From contig JAAXXS010000009.1 in NCBI GenBank assembly GCA_013334395.1, positions 1-38,316 on the forward strand: a stretch of DNA of 38,316 nucleotides, read 5' to 3'. The stretch is from Holophagaceae bacterium. GTDB lineage: Bacteria; Acidobacteriota; Holophagae; Holophagales; Holophagaceae. Of the stretch, positions 22,107-29,176 are shown piece by piece; within the stretch, counting starts at the first letter, position 1; each line of letters starts with the position of its first letter. The notes under the pieces were generated by a model. It was given only the letters and a program-made list of their open reading frames with translations, searched no databases and had not been told where the DNA came from. The position numbers and the translations under genes are program-made.

Positions 22107-22946
22107 ATGTTCCGCCTCGCCCTGATCCTTCCCCTGGTCGCCCTGACGCTTGTCGCCAGGTCGCCGCGGTCTGCCGCCAAGCCCGGTGCCACCTACCTCT
22201 ACACCTACTACGACAAGCAGGGCCGGCTGGTCATCAACAACCTGCCGCCCAGCTATGTGAAGGGCCAGGGTCTGGTGCTCAAGAGTGTCGGCGTGGGGAA
22301 CGTCCGCCTCGCCGTCACCCCTGCGGAGATGGCCAAGGCCCTGCGGAGTCCCGAGCTCATCGCCCTGGTGGATGAGATCACCCTGGCGGAAGGTGTGGAC
22401 ACCCACCTGGCCCGGGCCATCATCCAGGCCGAGAGCGCCTTCAACTACCGGGCCCGCTCCCGGGCCGGGGCCCTGGGCCTCATGCAGCTCATGCCGTCCA
22501 CGGCGGAGCGCTTCGGGGTGCTGGATCCCTTCGACCCCCGCCAGAACATCAACGGCGGGGTGAAGTACCTGAAGTGGCTGCACACCTACTACGAGGGCGA
22601 CCTCACCAGGGTGGTGGCGGCCTACAACGCTGGGGAGGGCGCCGTGAACCGGCACCGGGGCATCCCCCCCTTCCGGGAGACCCAGGCCTACGTGCCCCGG
22701 GTGCTGGACCTCTACCGACGCAAGGCCGTGCAGCCAGATCCCAAGCTGGCGGGCAGCATGGCCCTCCTGCAGAAGGGTCGGGGCGGCTTCAAGGTCGAGG
22801 ACGAGAAGACCGTGCCCGAGCCCTCGCCTCAGCAGCAGGCCGCCACCAGGATCTACACCTGGACCGACGCCAACGGCCGCATGCAGATCAGCGACCAGCC
22901 CCCGCCCAAGGGCACCCCCGGCGTGAAGCCCTACGGCGCGCCCTGA
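22107..22946 (+). CDS. Lytic transglycosylase (SLT domain) flanked by two DUF4124 motifs
   Basis: 279-residue envelope protein that cleaves peptidoglycan glycan strands with 1,6-anhydro product formation. Signal peptide 1-24. The SLT domain (about 85-205) has catalytic Glu109 in QAESAFNYRARS, GALGLMQLMPSTA and AAYNAGEGAV...GIPPFRETQAYV, as in MltC/Slt-type enzymes. A DUF4124-like strand pair (YTYYDKQGRLVINNLPP, 32-48) lies before it and a second (IYTWTDANGRMQISDQPPP, 249-267) after it; usually there is one at most. TATCAT (22092-22097) may be a -10 box. Confidence 0.93.
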   Translation: MFRLALILPLVALTLVARSPRSAAKPGATYLYTYYDKQGRLVINNLPPSYVKGQGLVLKSVGVGNVRLAVTPAEMAKALRSPELIALVDEITLAEGVDTHLARAIIQAESAFNYRARSRAGALGLMQLMPSTAERFGVLDPFDPRQNINGGVKYLKWLHTYYEGDLTRVVAAYNAGEGAVNRHRGIPPFRETQAYVPRVLDLYRRKAVQPDPKLAGSMALLQKGRGGFKVEDEKTVPEPSPQQQAATRIYTWTDANGRMQISDQPPPKGTPGVKPYGAP

Positions 22947-22947
22947 G

Positions 22948-23328
22948 TCAGGCCTCGCTGGGTTTCTGCTTCAGTTCCACCAGATAGGCCTGGAGCGCTT
23001 CCACGGAGGCCTGGAAGCAGGTCTCCAGGCGGGCGGCCAGGTCCTGGCCCGCATCGGCAGAGCCATCGCGGCCCAGGGCCTCGAGGTCCGCGGCCAGGTA
23101 GCGCAGGGTCTTCGCGCCCAGGGCCCCGGCGCCACCCTTCAGGGCGTGGGCCGCCCGGGAGAGGTCCTCGGCGTCGCCCTTGGTGGCCGCGGTGACGATG
23201 TCCTGGATGCGGCGGGGGGTGTCATCCCGGAAGATCTCCAGCATTTCTTCCAGAAGCGTGTGGCCGCCGTCATCCAGTTCCACCAGATTCTGGAGGGTGG
23301 TGAGGTCCAGCAGATCCGAGGGCGACAT
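22948..23328 (-). CDS. Stand-alone histidine phosphotransfer (Hpt) protein
   Basis: 126-residue four-helix protein of phosphorelays. The phosphorylated His61 sits in RAAHALKGGAGALGA, the Hpt signature HxLKG. There is no kinase, receiver or output domain. The ATG at 23326-23328 has AGGAG upstream; the frame runs 24 codons further but without a better site. It converges on the transglycosylase with one base between the two stops. No hybrid kinase is nearby in this window, so its partners are encoded elsewhere. Confidence 0.92.
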   Translation of the reverse strand: MSPSDLLDLTTLQNLVELDDGGHTLLEEMLEIFRDDTPRRIQDIVTAATKGDAEDLSRAAHALKGGAGALGAKTLRYLAADLEALGRDGSADAGQDLAARLETCFQASVEALQAYLVELKQKPSEA

Positions 23329-23398
23329 GGGAGACTCCTGCCCCCCATGCTGAGGCAGGCGGGTCCATTCGTCCAACAGGATGCAGTAGGCTGGGGTC

Positions 23399-23872
23399 AT
23401 GGATGCGACTCACCCGATGACTCCCGCCGAGACGGCCCTCTCCCTCCTCTTCCGGAAACTGCACCCGCACCTCGAGGACGCGGCCCATGCCCTGGCTTCC
23501 GGCGCGGTCCGGAGGGATCTGGAACGCATGCACTTGAAGCTCCTGACGGCGCGGCTCAAGACCGTCGAAGTCCTGGAGACAGAAGCAGAAGCCCTTGCCG
23601 AGGACGCCCCCCTCGCCGAGCTGCTGGAGACCCTGGCCGCCAACCTGACGCCCGTGGGCGAGAGCTACCGGCAGAGCCTCGTGCTCACCCAGCTCTGCCT
23701 GGAGGACGCCCCTGCGGAGCTGCTGCCCCACGTGCCCGAGGGCGCCGTGGCGGGATCCTCCTGGGGACCGCGCATGGCCGCCTTCCTGGCGCGGCTGGAA
23801 GAGCCCGGGTTCCAGGCCCACCAGCGCTGGGAGTCGATCCCGGAGGATATCGGCGAGACCGAGGAAGAGTAG
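23399..23872 (+). CDS. Hypothetical helical protein
   Basis: 157 residues, acidic, no signal peptide or membrane segment. Mostly Leu/Ala/Glu-rich helices (RRDLERMHLKLLTARLK, VEVLETEAEALAED, LAELLETLAANL), ending in EDIGETEEE. No family recognised. It diverges from the Hpt gene with a 70-base gap. TAGGCT at 23387-23392 lies only six bases before the ATG, so if it is a real -10 box the message would be leaderless; there is no good ribosome binding site, only a G run. Codon use is like the neighbours, which supports coding. Confidence 0.65.
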   Translation: MDATHPMTPAETALSLLFRKLHPHLEDAAHALASGAVRRDLERMHLKLLTARLKTVEVLETEAEALAEDAPLAELLETLAANLTPVGESYRQSLVLTQLCLEDAPAELLPHVPEGAVAGSSWGPRMAAFLARLEEPGFQAHQRWESIPEDIGETEEE

Positions 23873-24044
23873 CCCCAGGCTTTTCCCTAGACGTTTCGGC
23901 CTAGTTTCTTCCGAGGTACAAGGCCCCTTGATAAGCGCGCTGCATCGGGGGAAGGTTACTATGGAAAAATACTTATCCGCTTCTCGGTGAGTCCCCCGGG
24001 CCAAAACCCGTCGGGGCACGCTTCAGCCTCGATCGGGAGTCCCC

Positions 24045-25025
24045 ATGCGTTCCTTCGTCTTTGCGCTCGCGGCCAGCACCCTGCTCCTCGGCCAGGGGGT
24101 CGTCCAGTACGCCGCCAAGGTGGACCCCAACCTGCCTTCCTACACGCCTGCCCAGGCCGTCGACACCGTCATCGAGTGCGTGGGCTCCGATGCCCTGACG
24201 GATGTCTGGGACGAGTGGAAGCTCGGGTTCCTGGCCCAACAGCCCCAGGCCAAGTTCAAGGTCACCCAGACCCTGACCTCCGTCTCCCTCAAGGCCCTCA
24301 TGGAAGGCACCGTGTCCCTGATCCACCTGCCCCGGGAGATGACGGTGGAGGAGCACCAGGCCTTCGAGAAGAAGCACGGCTACCCCGCCACGAAGCTCGT
24401 CGTCTGCTACGACGCCTTCATCGTGTTCGTGAACCCAGTCAACCCCATCCGGGACATCGGCATGGACCAGCTGGACGCCGTCTATTCCACCACCCACAAC
24501 GCCGGCTACCGTACCGACATCCCCGTGGATACCTGGGGCGACCTGGGCGTTCGGGGCGACTTCACCAAGCGGCCCATCCGGGCCTACATGCGGGCGGAAG
24601 GCACCGCCGCCAGGCCCCTCATCCGAGACGTCGTCATGCTGAAGGGCAAGTACAAGACCAGCATCATTGACCGGGTGGACTGGCCGGGCATCGCCGAGGC
24701 GGTGATGACGGATGCTGCCGGTATCGGGATCTCCACCCTCTCCAGCTGGCTGTCCCGGAACAAGATCCTGGCCGTGACGCCCCTGCAGGCCAAGGACCCG
24801 GTTCCCCCGACCCAGGAGAACGTGGTCACGGGCAAGTATCCCCTCTCCCGGACCTACTACTTCTTCCTCAACCGGGAGCCCGGCAAGGCGCTGCCGCCGC
24901 AGATCTCGGAGTTCCTGCAGTACGTCCTCTCCCACCAGGGGCAGACCGCCGTGACCCAGGCCTCCCTCTATCCGTTGCCCGCCGAGATCGCCGCCCTCGG
25001 CCGCCGCCGCCTCCGGAGCAACTGA
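24045..25025 (+). CDS. PstS-like periplasmic substrate-binding protein
   Basis: 326 residues with a signal peptide (MRSFVFALAASTLLLGQG). The sequence follows the phosphate-binding PBP fold: IECVGSDALTDVWDEW, MEGTVSLIHLPREMTVEE, VVCYDAFIVFVNPVNPIRDIGMDQLDAVYS (in pieces), YMRAEGTAARPLIRDVVM, and the C-terminal YPLSRTYYFFLNREPG ... FLQYVLSHQGQ. These are the usual PstS signatures for TGSG-type oxyanion binding, but the usual GSGxG loop is changed. No pstCAB or phoB genes accompany it here, so either a lone binding protein or one with a transporter elsewhere. GGGAG precedes the ATG. Confidence 0.83.
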   Translation: MRSFVFALAASTLLLGQGVVQYAAKVDPNLPSYTPAQAVDTVIECVGSDALTDVWDEWKLGFLAQQPQAKFKVTQTLTSVSLKALMEGTVSLIHLPREMTVEEHQAFEKKHGYPATKLVVCYDAFIVFVNPVNPIRDIGMDQLDAVYSTTHNAGYRTDIPVDTWGDLGVRGDFTKRPIRAYMRAEGTAARPLIRDVVMLKGKYKTSIIDRVDWPGIAEAVMTDAAGIGISTLSSWLSRNKILAVTPLQAKDPVPPTQENVVTGKYPLSRTYYFFLNREPGKALPPQISEFLQYVLSHQGQTAVTQASLYPLPAEIAALGRRRLRSN

Positions 25026-25048
25026 CCTTCCCGGGACCCCCGGGAAGG
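25026..25048 (+). terminator. GC-rich hairpin directly after the PstS-like gene
   Basis: CCTTCCCGGG (25026-25035) pairs perfectly with CCCGGGAAGG (25039-25048) across a three-base loop, starting on the base after the stop codon. There is no T-tract, so it is a terminator only if this organism uses hairpin-only termination, or it protects the mRNA 3' end. Confidence 0.5.
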
Positions 25049-25065
25049 GGTACCGTTCGGCCCTC

Positions 25066-25101
25066 CGCAGCTGTCATTCGATGCCCCGCAGGTGTCATCC
25101 G
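25066..25101 (+). promoter_or_regulatory. Direct repeat, 21-bp phased: candidate LytTR-type operator
   Basis: CGCAGCTGTCATTCG (25066-25080) and CGCAGGTGTCATCCG (25087-25101) match at 13 of 15 bases and start exactly 21 bases apart, two helical turns. LytTR-domain regulators are known to bind paired direct repeats with about this phasing (for example the YpdB and BtsR/YehT sites of E. coli). It lies upstream of the Spy-like gene and a weak -10-like TATCTC (25134-25139), the normal place for an activator, and the genome's neighbouring LytTR regulator is two genes downstream. Binding itself is inference. Confidence 0.6.
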
Positions 25102-25180
25102 TCGATCCGGGTGCACTCCGCCCCGCGAAGAGGTATCTCCTGGTGTGGACGGATCGCCCGCCCCCACCCAGGAGTCACCC

Positions 25181-25687
25181 ATGAGCACCCACCCCCTTCG
25201 CTTTGCTGCCCTCACCCTGGCCCTGCTGGCCATCGGCGTCTCCCTCTCGGCCCAGGGCCGTGGCCCCGGCACTCACCAGGGCCCTGGCCTCCGGGGCCTG
25301 AACCTCACCGAGGACCAGCGGACCCAGGTGAAGGCCATCCACGAGCGCCATCAGGCTGCCATCAAGACCAAGGGCGAGGTCGCCCAGGCCGCCCACAAGG
25401 CCATGCGGGACGCTGCTGCGAATGCCGCCACCGACACCAAGACCCTGCAGGCCCTGCACGAGAAGGCGTCTGCCGCCCAGTTCGAGATGATGCTCAAGCG
25501 CCGGGCCGTGCGGCAGGAGATCCTGCCCCTCCTGACGGCGGAGCAGAAGGCCAAGTTCCAGCAGGGCCCCACGGGCATGGGCCCCGGTCGGGGCATGGGT
25601 CCTCGCGGCAAGGGCGGCATGGGCATGGGGCGCGGCCCCGGTGGCCCCGGCATGATGGGCCCCGACTGCCCTCCCGCGAAGCCCTGA
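25181..25687 (+). CDS. Spy/CpxP-like periplasmic LTxxQ protein with Met-rich tail
   Basis: 168 residues with a signal peptide (about 1-24, LTLALLAIGVSLSAQG). The body is helical with two LTxxQ motifs, LTEDQ (42-46) and LTAEQ (118-122), the mark of the Spy/CpxP/CnrX-like family of periplasmic chaperones and metal-stress proteins. The tail (131-163) is Gly/Pro/Met-rich: Met133, 139, 147, 149, 158 and 159, then Cys163. Met clusters of this type bind soft metals such as Cu(I) and Ag(I) in other periplasmic proteins. AGGAG precedes the ATG at 25181. It heads a likely operon with the LytS-type kinase (23-base gap). Confidence 0.85.
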   Translation: MSTHPLRFAALTLALLAIGVSLSAQGRGPGTHQGPGLRGLNLTEDQRTQVKAIHERHQAAIKTKGEVAQAAHKAMRDAAANAATDTKTLQALHEKASAAQFEMMLKRRAVRQEILPLLTAEQKAKFQQGPTGMGPGRGMGPRGKGGMGMGRGPGGPGMMGPDCPPAKP

Positions 25688-25710
25688 CGAGCCCGGTATC
25701 CTGAGAGCCG

Positions 25711-26847
25711 ATGCGCGCTTCTGCGGTTCTTCACACCACCTTCCAGCAGCTGCGGCGCCCCCGAACCTGGGGCGCCGCACTGTTGTTCGGCCTGGTCTGG
25801 AATGGCGCCCGGATGCTCCTGGGTGGCCCCGAGCCGGGTCTGGTCGCAGCCCTGGTGCCGGTGCTCTGGGTGGCGCTCTTCATGGTGCTGGTGCCGCTGC
25901 CCTGGCAGTGGACCGGCGATGACGCGCCCATGGCCAGCGTGCTGCGCGGGGCCGCCCAGGCTCTGCCCTGGATGGCGGCGCTGACGCTGGGCATTCTGCT
26001 GCTCCTGGGCTCGGTCGCCCCCCAGGTGCTGCCCGGCCGGGGCATGATTCCCGGCAAGAGTCCTGGCATGAACCCCGGCATGAGCATGATGGAGCGCAGT
26101 CCCCTGCATCGGGGCATGCACCCGCCCCCGGAGGAGCCCCGCTGGCTTGCGATCCATCCCCGGCTCTGGCTGCTGGGTCTGGCGCACTTCTCCTTCGGTC
26201 TGCTGCTGGGCTGGATCCTGGCGGGCCGTGAGCGGGCCGAGCTCCAGGCGATCGCCGCGCAACAGGCGGCCGATGAAGCCAAGGCCCGAGCCCTGCAGGG
26301 CCAGATGAATCCCCACGTGCTGTTCAACGCCATCAGCGCCCTCACTGAGTTGGTGCGCGAGGACCCCGTGGCGGCGGAGCGCGCCCTGGTCAGTCTCTCC
26401 GACCTGCTGCGCGCCCTGCTGGAGCACGGCTCGCGCCTGCGGGCGCCCCTGGGTGACGAGCGCCGCCTGGTGGAGCACCACCTCGCCCTGGAGCGGCTCC
26501 GTCTGGGGCACCGCCTCCGGGAGACCTGGGACTGGCCCGAGGCCCTCGACGCCCTGGAGATCCCGCCTCTGATGGTGCAGCCTCTGGTGGAGAACGCCCT
26601 CAAGCACGGTGTCTCCGTGGCCGTGGGCGGTGGCAGCCTGGACGTGCGCATCACCCGGGAGGGCTGCCTGCTCCGGGTGCGCGTGGCCAACACCGGGCCG
26701 GCCCCGGCGACAGCAGAAGGCGCAGGCATCGGCCTGAAGAACCTGCGGGAGCGGCTCCGCCTGCAGGGCGCGCCGGAGGACGCGCTGCAGCTCACTCGCG
26801 AGGGCGACTGGACCATCGCCGAGCTGAAGCTCGAGGTGCCCGCATGA
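25711..26847 (+). CDS. LytS-type sensor histidine kinase with Met-rich periplasmic loop
   Basis: 378 residues. Four membrane segments (about 20-38, 44-65, 85-104, 152-172) place residues 105-150 in the periplasm by the positive-inside rule. That loop has six Met (112, 120, 124, 126, 127, 136) plus His133 and His137 in a Gly/Pro context (SPGMNPGMSMM), much like the tail of the Spy-like protein before it. The cytoplasmic part is a His_kinase/LytS domain: phosphorylated His202 in QMNPHVLFNAI, then LMVQPLVENALKHG and GIGLKNLRERLRL of the ATPase domain. The regulator gene overlaps its end by four bases (ATGA). TATCCT before the start may be a -10 box. Confidence 0.93.
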   Translation: MRASAVLHTTFQQLRRPRTWGAALLFGLVWNGARMLLGGPEPGLVAALVPVLWVALFMVLVPLPWQWTGDDAPMASVLRGAAQALPWMAALTLGILLLLGSVAPQVLPGRGMIPGKSPGMNPGMSMMERSPLHRGMHPPPEEPRWLAIHPRLWLLGLAHFSFGLLLGWILAGRERAELQAIAAQQAADEAKARALQGQMNPHVLFNAISALTELVREDPVAAERALVSLSDLLRALLEHGSRLRAPLGDERRLVEHHLALERLRLGHRLRETWDWPEALDALEIPPLMVQPLVENALKHGVSVAVGGGSLDVRITREGCLLRVRVANTGPAPATAEGAGIGLKNLRERLRLQGAPEDALQLTREGDWTIAELKLEVPA

Positions 26848-27560
26848 GCGGCTCAGCCCTGCGCGTGCTGGTGGCCGAGGACGAGCCCTTCAACCTGCGG
26901 CGGCTGACGCGGCTGCTGCGCGAGGCGGGCTGCGAGGTGGTGGCGGAGCTGGAGGACGGCCCCTCGGTGCTGGCGTGGCTGGCTCAGGGCGAGCCTGTGG
27001 ACGCGCTGTTCCTGGACATCCAGATGCCCGGGCTCACGGGCCTGGACCTGGCGGCGGAGCTGGCCCGCGAGATTCCCGTGGTGTTCGTCACGGCCTACGC
27101 CGAGCACGCCGTGCGGGCCTTCGAGCAGGCCGCCACGGACTATCTGCTGAAGCCCGTCACCGCCGAGCGGCTGGCGGCCACCTTGCAGCGCCTGCGCGCC
27201 CCGGCCCCTCGCGACCCGGCCCGGCCCACGGGGCCGTTCCGCGTGCCCGTGAAGGCGGGCGAGGGCCTGGTGCTGGTGGACCTGGCGAAGATCACCCACC
27301 TCAGCTTTGAGGACGGCGCCGTGTGGGCCTTCCTGGGCGAGCCCCTGCGCACCACCTGGAAGACCCTGGCCGAGGCCGAGTTGGCCCTGGGGGACCGCGT
27401 CGTGCGCGGCCACCGCCACCTGCTGATCCGCCCCGAGGCCGTGGTGGGCCTCCGCGCCGGCGAGTCCGGCCGCCTGCTCGTGCGCCTCAGCGGCAACGTC
27501 GAGCTCGAAGTGAGCCGTGGCGCCGCGCCCGCCTTCAAGGCCAGGCTGGGGCTCGCGTAG
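26844..27560 (+). CDS. LytTR-family response regulator
   Basis: 238-residue regulator of the LytR/AlgR type. The receiver domain has Glu12/Asp13, phosphorylated Asp58 (LFLDIQMPG), Thr83 region VFVTAYAEHAV and Lys103 (DYLLKPV). The LytTR DNA-binding domain (about 135-232) includes RVPVKAGEGLVLVDLAKI and HRHLLIRPEAVVGLR. Its start overlaps the kinase stop (ATGA), so the pair is translated together. Direct repeats upstream of the Spy-like gene (25066-25101) are a likely binding site. Confidence 0.95.
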   Translation: MSGSALRVLVAEDEPFNLRRLTRLLREAGCEVVAELEDGPSVLAWLAQGEPVDALFLDIQMPGLTGLDLAAELAREIPVVFVTAYAEHAVRAFEQAATDYLLKPVTAERLAATLQRLRAPAPRDPARPTGPFRVPVKAGEGLVLVDLAKITHLSFEDGAVWAFLGEPLRTTWKTLAEAELALGDRVVRGHRHLLIRPEAVVGLRAGESGRLLVRLSGNVELEVSRGAAPAFKARLGLA

Positions 27561-27831
27561 CGCAGACTGGGATGAAAAAGCCTGCCACCGATGAACACCG
27601 ATAAATGCTGATAAACACCGAAAAATAAAAAATGCAGATTGACCACAAAGGGCACAGAAAAGGCAACACCAGTGGGCGGCTCCCCGCTCTGCATGGGTTG
27701 GATCCCTTTTTCCTTTCAACCCCTGCGCCTACACTCGAAGCGCCAGCCAACCTGCACCGGGCGGTTCCTTCCCTCTTCTCTGGCCTGGACACGCTGCAGA
27801 TGATCCCGTTGGCTTCGATGGAGGAGTTCTC
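27561..27831. other. Intergenic region with AT-rich short tandem repeat
   Basis: This 271-base gap differs sharply in composition from its surroundings. From 27591 to 27630 four 10-base units of the form ATRAAYRCYG follow each other (atgaacaccg, ataaatgctg, ataaacaccg, then a decayed copy). ACCACAAAGGGCACAGAAAAGG-like sequence follows at 27642-27663. I see no credible gene. TACACT (27730-27735) with TTTTTC 17 bases before it is a weak promoter candidate for the nitroreductase gene. Confidence 0.6.
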
Positions 27832-28482
27832 ATGCGCCGGTTCCGCTGCACCCTCGCCTTCTCCACGGCCCTCCTGCTGGGGGCCCAGGCGCCGACGCCC
27901 CTGAAGCTGCCCCTGCCGACGGCGGAGGGCGCTTCGCTTCAGGCCGCGCTCAAGGGCCGGGCCACGGTTCGGACTCTGGTCGGCCCCGCGCTGAGCCTCG
28001 CCGAGGCGGGTCAGCTGCTGTGGGCGGCCCAGGGCGAGAACCGTCCGGGCAAGCGCGTCGTCCCCTCGGCCCGCGCCAAGTATCCGCTCGAGCTCTACCT
28101 GCTCAGCTCAGGCGCTACGGATCTACCCGCAGGCACCTATCACTACTGCGCTTCGGGGCACACTTTGACCCGCCTGGCGGACGGCACACCCGGCACAGTG
28201 TTGGGCGCCATCAAGGGCATGCAGGCCTGGATCAAGGACGCCCCCGCGGTCTTCGTGGTGGCCGGGGAGGCCAGCCGGATCGGCGAGGGCGCCCCTGCCC
28301 TCAACCTCACCTACTACGAAGCAGGCGCCGCAGCCCAGGGTCTGCTCCTGCAGGCCACGGCTCTGGGGCTGGGGGCCGGAACGGCCTCCGGGGTGGACCT
28401 GGGCGCTGTGACCCAGGCCCTGAAGCTCCCCAAGGGCACTCAGGCCTTGATCCTGTTGCCCGTGGGGCATGTGAAGCTCTGA
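27832..28482 (+). CDS. Exported SagB-type nitroreductase-family protein
   Basis: 216 residues, with a signal peptide (MRRFRCTLAFSTALLLGAQAP). The mature part follows the SagB-type subset of the FMN-dependent nitroreductase fold: TVRTLVGPALSLAEAGQLLWAAQG, PSARAKYPLELYLL, LPAGTYHYCASGHTLTRL and GAAAQGLLLQATALGLGAGTASG (in pieces). These enzymes oxidise or reduce small molecules with FMN; SagB itself oxidises azolines in peptide toxins. There is no SagC/SagD or precursor peptide gene here, so a peptide-modifying role is not supported. A secreted form would need FMN delivered outside the cytoplasm. GGAGGAG precedes the ATG. Confidence 0.85.
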   Translation: MRRFRCTLAFSTALLLGAQAPTPLKLPLPTAEGASLQAALKGRATVRTLVGPALSLAEAGQLLWAAQGENRPGKRVVPSARAKYPLELYLLSSGATDLPAGTYHYCASGHTLTRLADGTPGTVLGAIKGMQAWIKDAPAVFVVAGEASRIGEGAPALNLTYYEAGAAAQGLLLQATALGLGAGTASGVDLGAVTQALKLPKGTQALILLPVGHVKL

Positions 28483-28614
28483 GACGGCCGTGTGCTCGAC
28501 GGAAGATCTTCGGCAGTCCAGTGAACCGTAAATCGTAGGGCCTTGCCGTGCCGACCCTTCATCAGCGGCGAAGGCAGGCCAAGATCAACCACTCCTCTGT
28601 CAGACAGGCTGCCC

Positions 28615-29109
28615 ATGAATACTGAGACAACCCCAAAGACCAGCTACAAGGCGCCGTGGAGCAAGTCCCTGATGGGAATCTCCTGGGGGTTCACGATCCT
28701 GATCCTTGGCCTCGTGGTGTTCGCGTCAAGACAGAAGATCAATCCTGTCATCGCCATTCCGGTGGGGATCCTCCTTGTTGCGGCACCCTTCACCATTCGC
28801 GGATACCGCATCACGGCTGATGCCCTGCTGGTGCATCGGCTGTTCTGGGATACGACGCTGCCGCTCGCGGAGCTGCAGGCGGCGGAGTTCAATCCCACGG
28901 CCATGAAGCGGAGCACCCGAACCGGAGGCAATGGGGGCCTGTTCTCCTTTTCGGGATACTTCAGCAACAAGGCCCTGGGGGAGTATCGGGCCCTGGTGAC
29001 CAACCCCGCGCTGTCGGTCGTGCTTCGGTTTCCGGCCAAGATCATTGTCGTCTCGCCTGAGTCACCCGAGACCTTCGTCCAAACCATCCTGGCGCGAACC
29101 CGGCGGTGA
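28615..29109 (+). CDS. Small membrane protein with bacterial PH-like domain
   Basis: 164 residues. Two membrane segments, about 21-38 (GISWGFTILILGLVVFAS) and 45-62 (INPVIAIPVGILLVAAPF), precede a cytoplasmic PH-like domain (IRGYRITADALLVHRLFWDTTLPL ... RALVTNPALSVVLRFPAKIIVVSPESPETF, in pieces). Such PH-domain membrane proteins are common and uncharacterised. The frame opens earlier (28543), but M at 28615 fits the fold. Base use is somewhat less GC-rich than neighbours. No strong ribosome binding site. A weak hairpin pair (GGATCT/AGATCC, 29113-29134) follows. Confidence 0.7.
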   Translation: MNTETTPKTSYKAPWSKSLMGISWGFTILILGLVVFASRQKINPVIAIPVGILLVAAPFTIRGYRITADALLVHRLFWDTTLPLAELQAAEFNPTAMKRSTRTGGNGGLFSFSGYFSNKALGEYRALVTNPALSVVLRFPAKIIVVSPESPETFVQTILARTRR

Positions 29110-29176
29110 ATCGGATCTCCAGGGCTGCAGATCCTGAGATCGCCTGACCAGACCCGCGGCCGAGACCCTGGGTTGG

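Noticed and set aside
27632..27904. 90-codon plus-strand frame in the AT-rich gap
   Set aside because: No ribosome binding site, Pro/Ser-rich chance composition, runs out of frame into the nitroreductase gene.
29113..29134. GGATCT/AGATCC hairpin after the PH-domain gene as a terminator
   Set aside because: Only six pairs with a ten-base loop and no T-tract; too weak to call.
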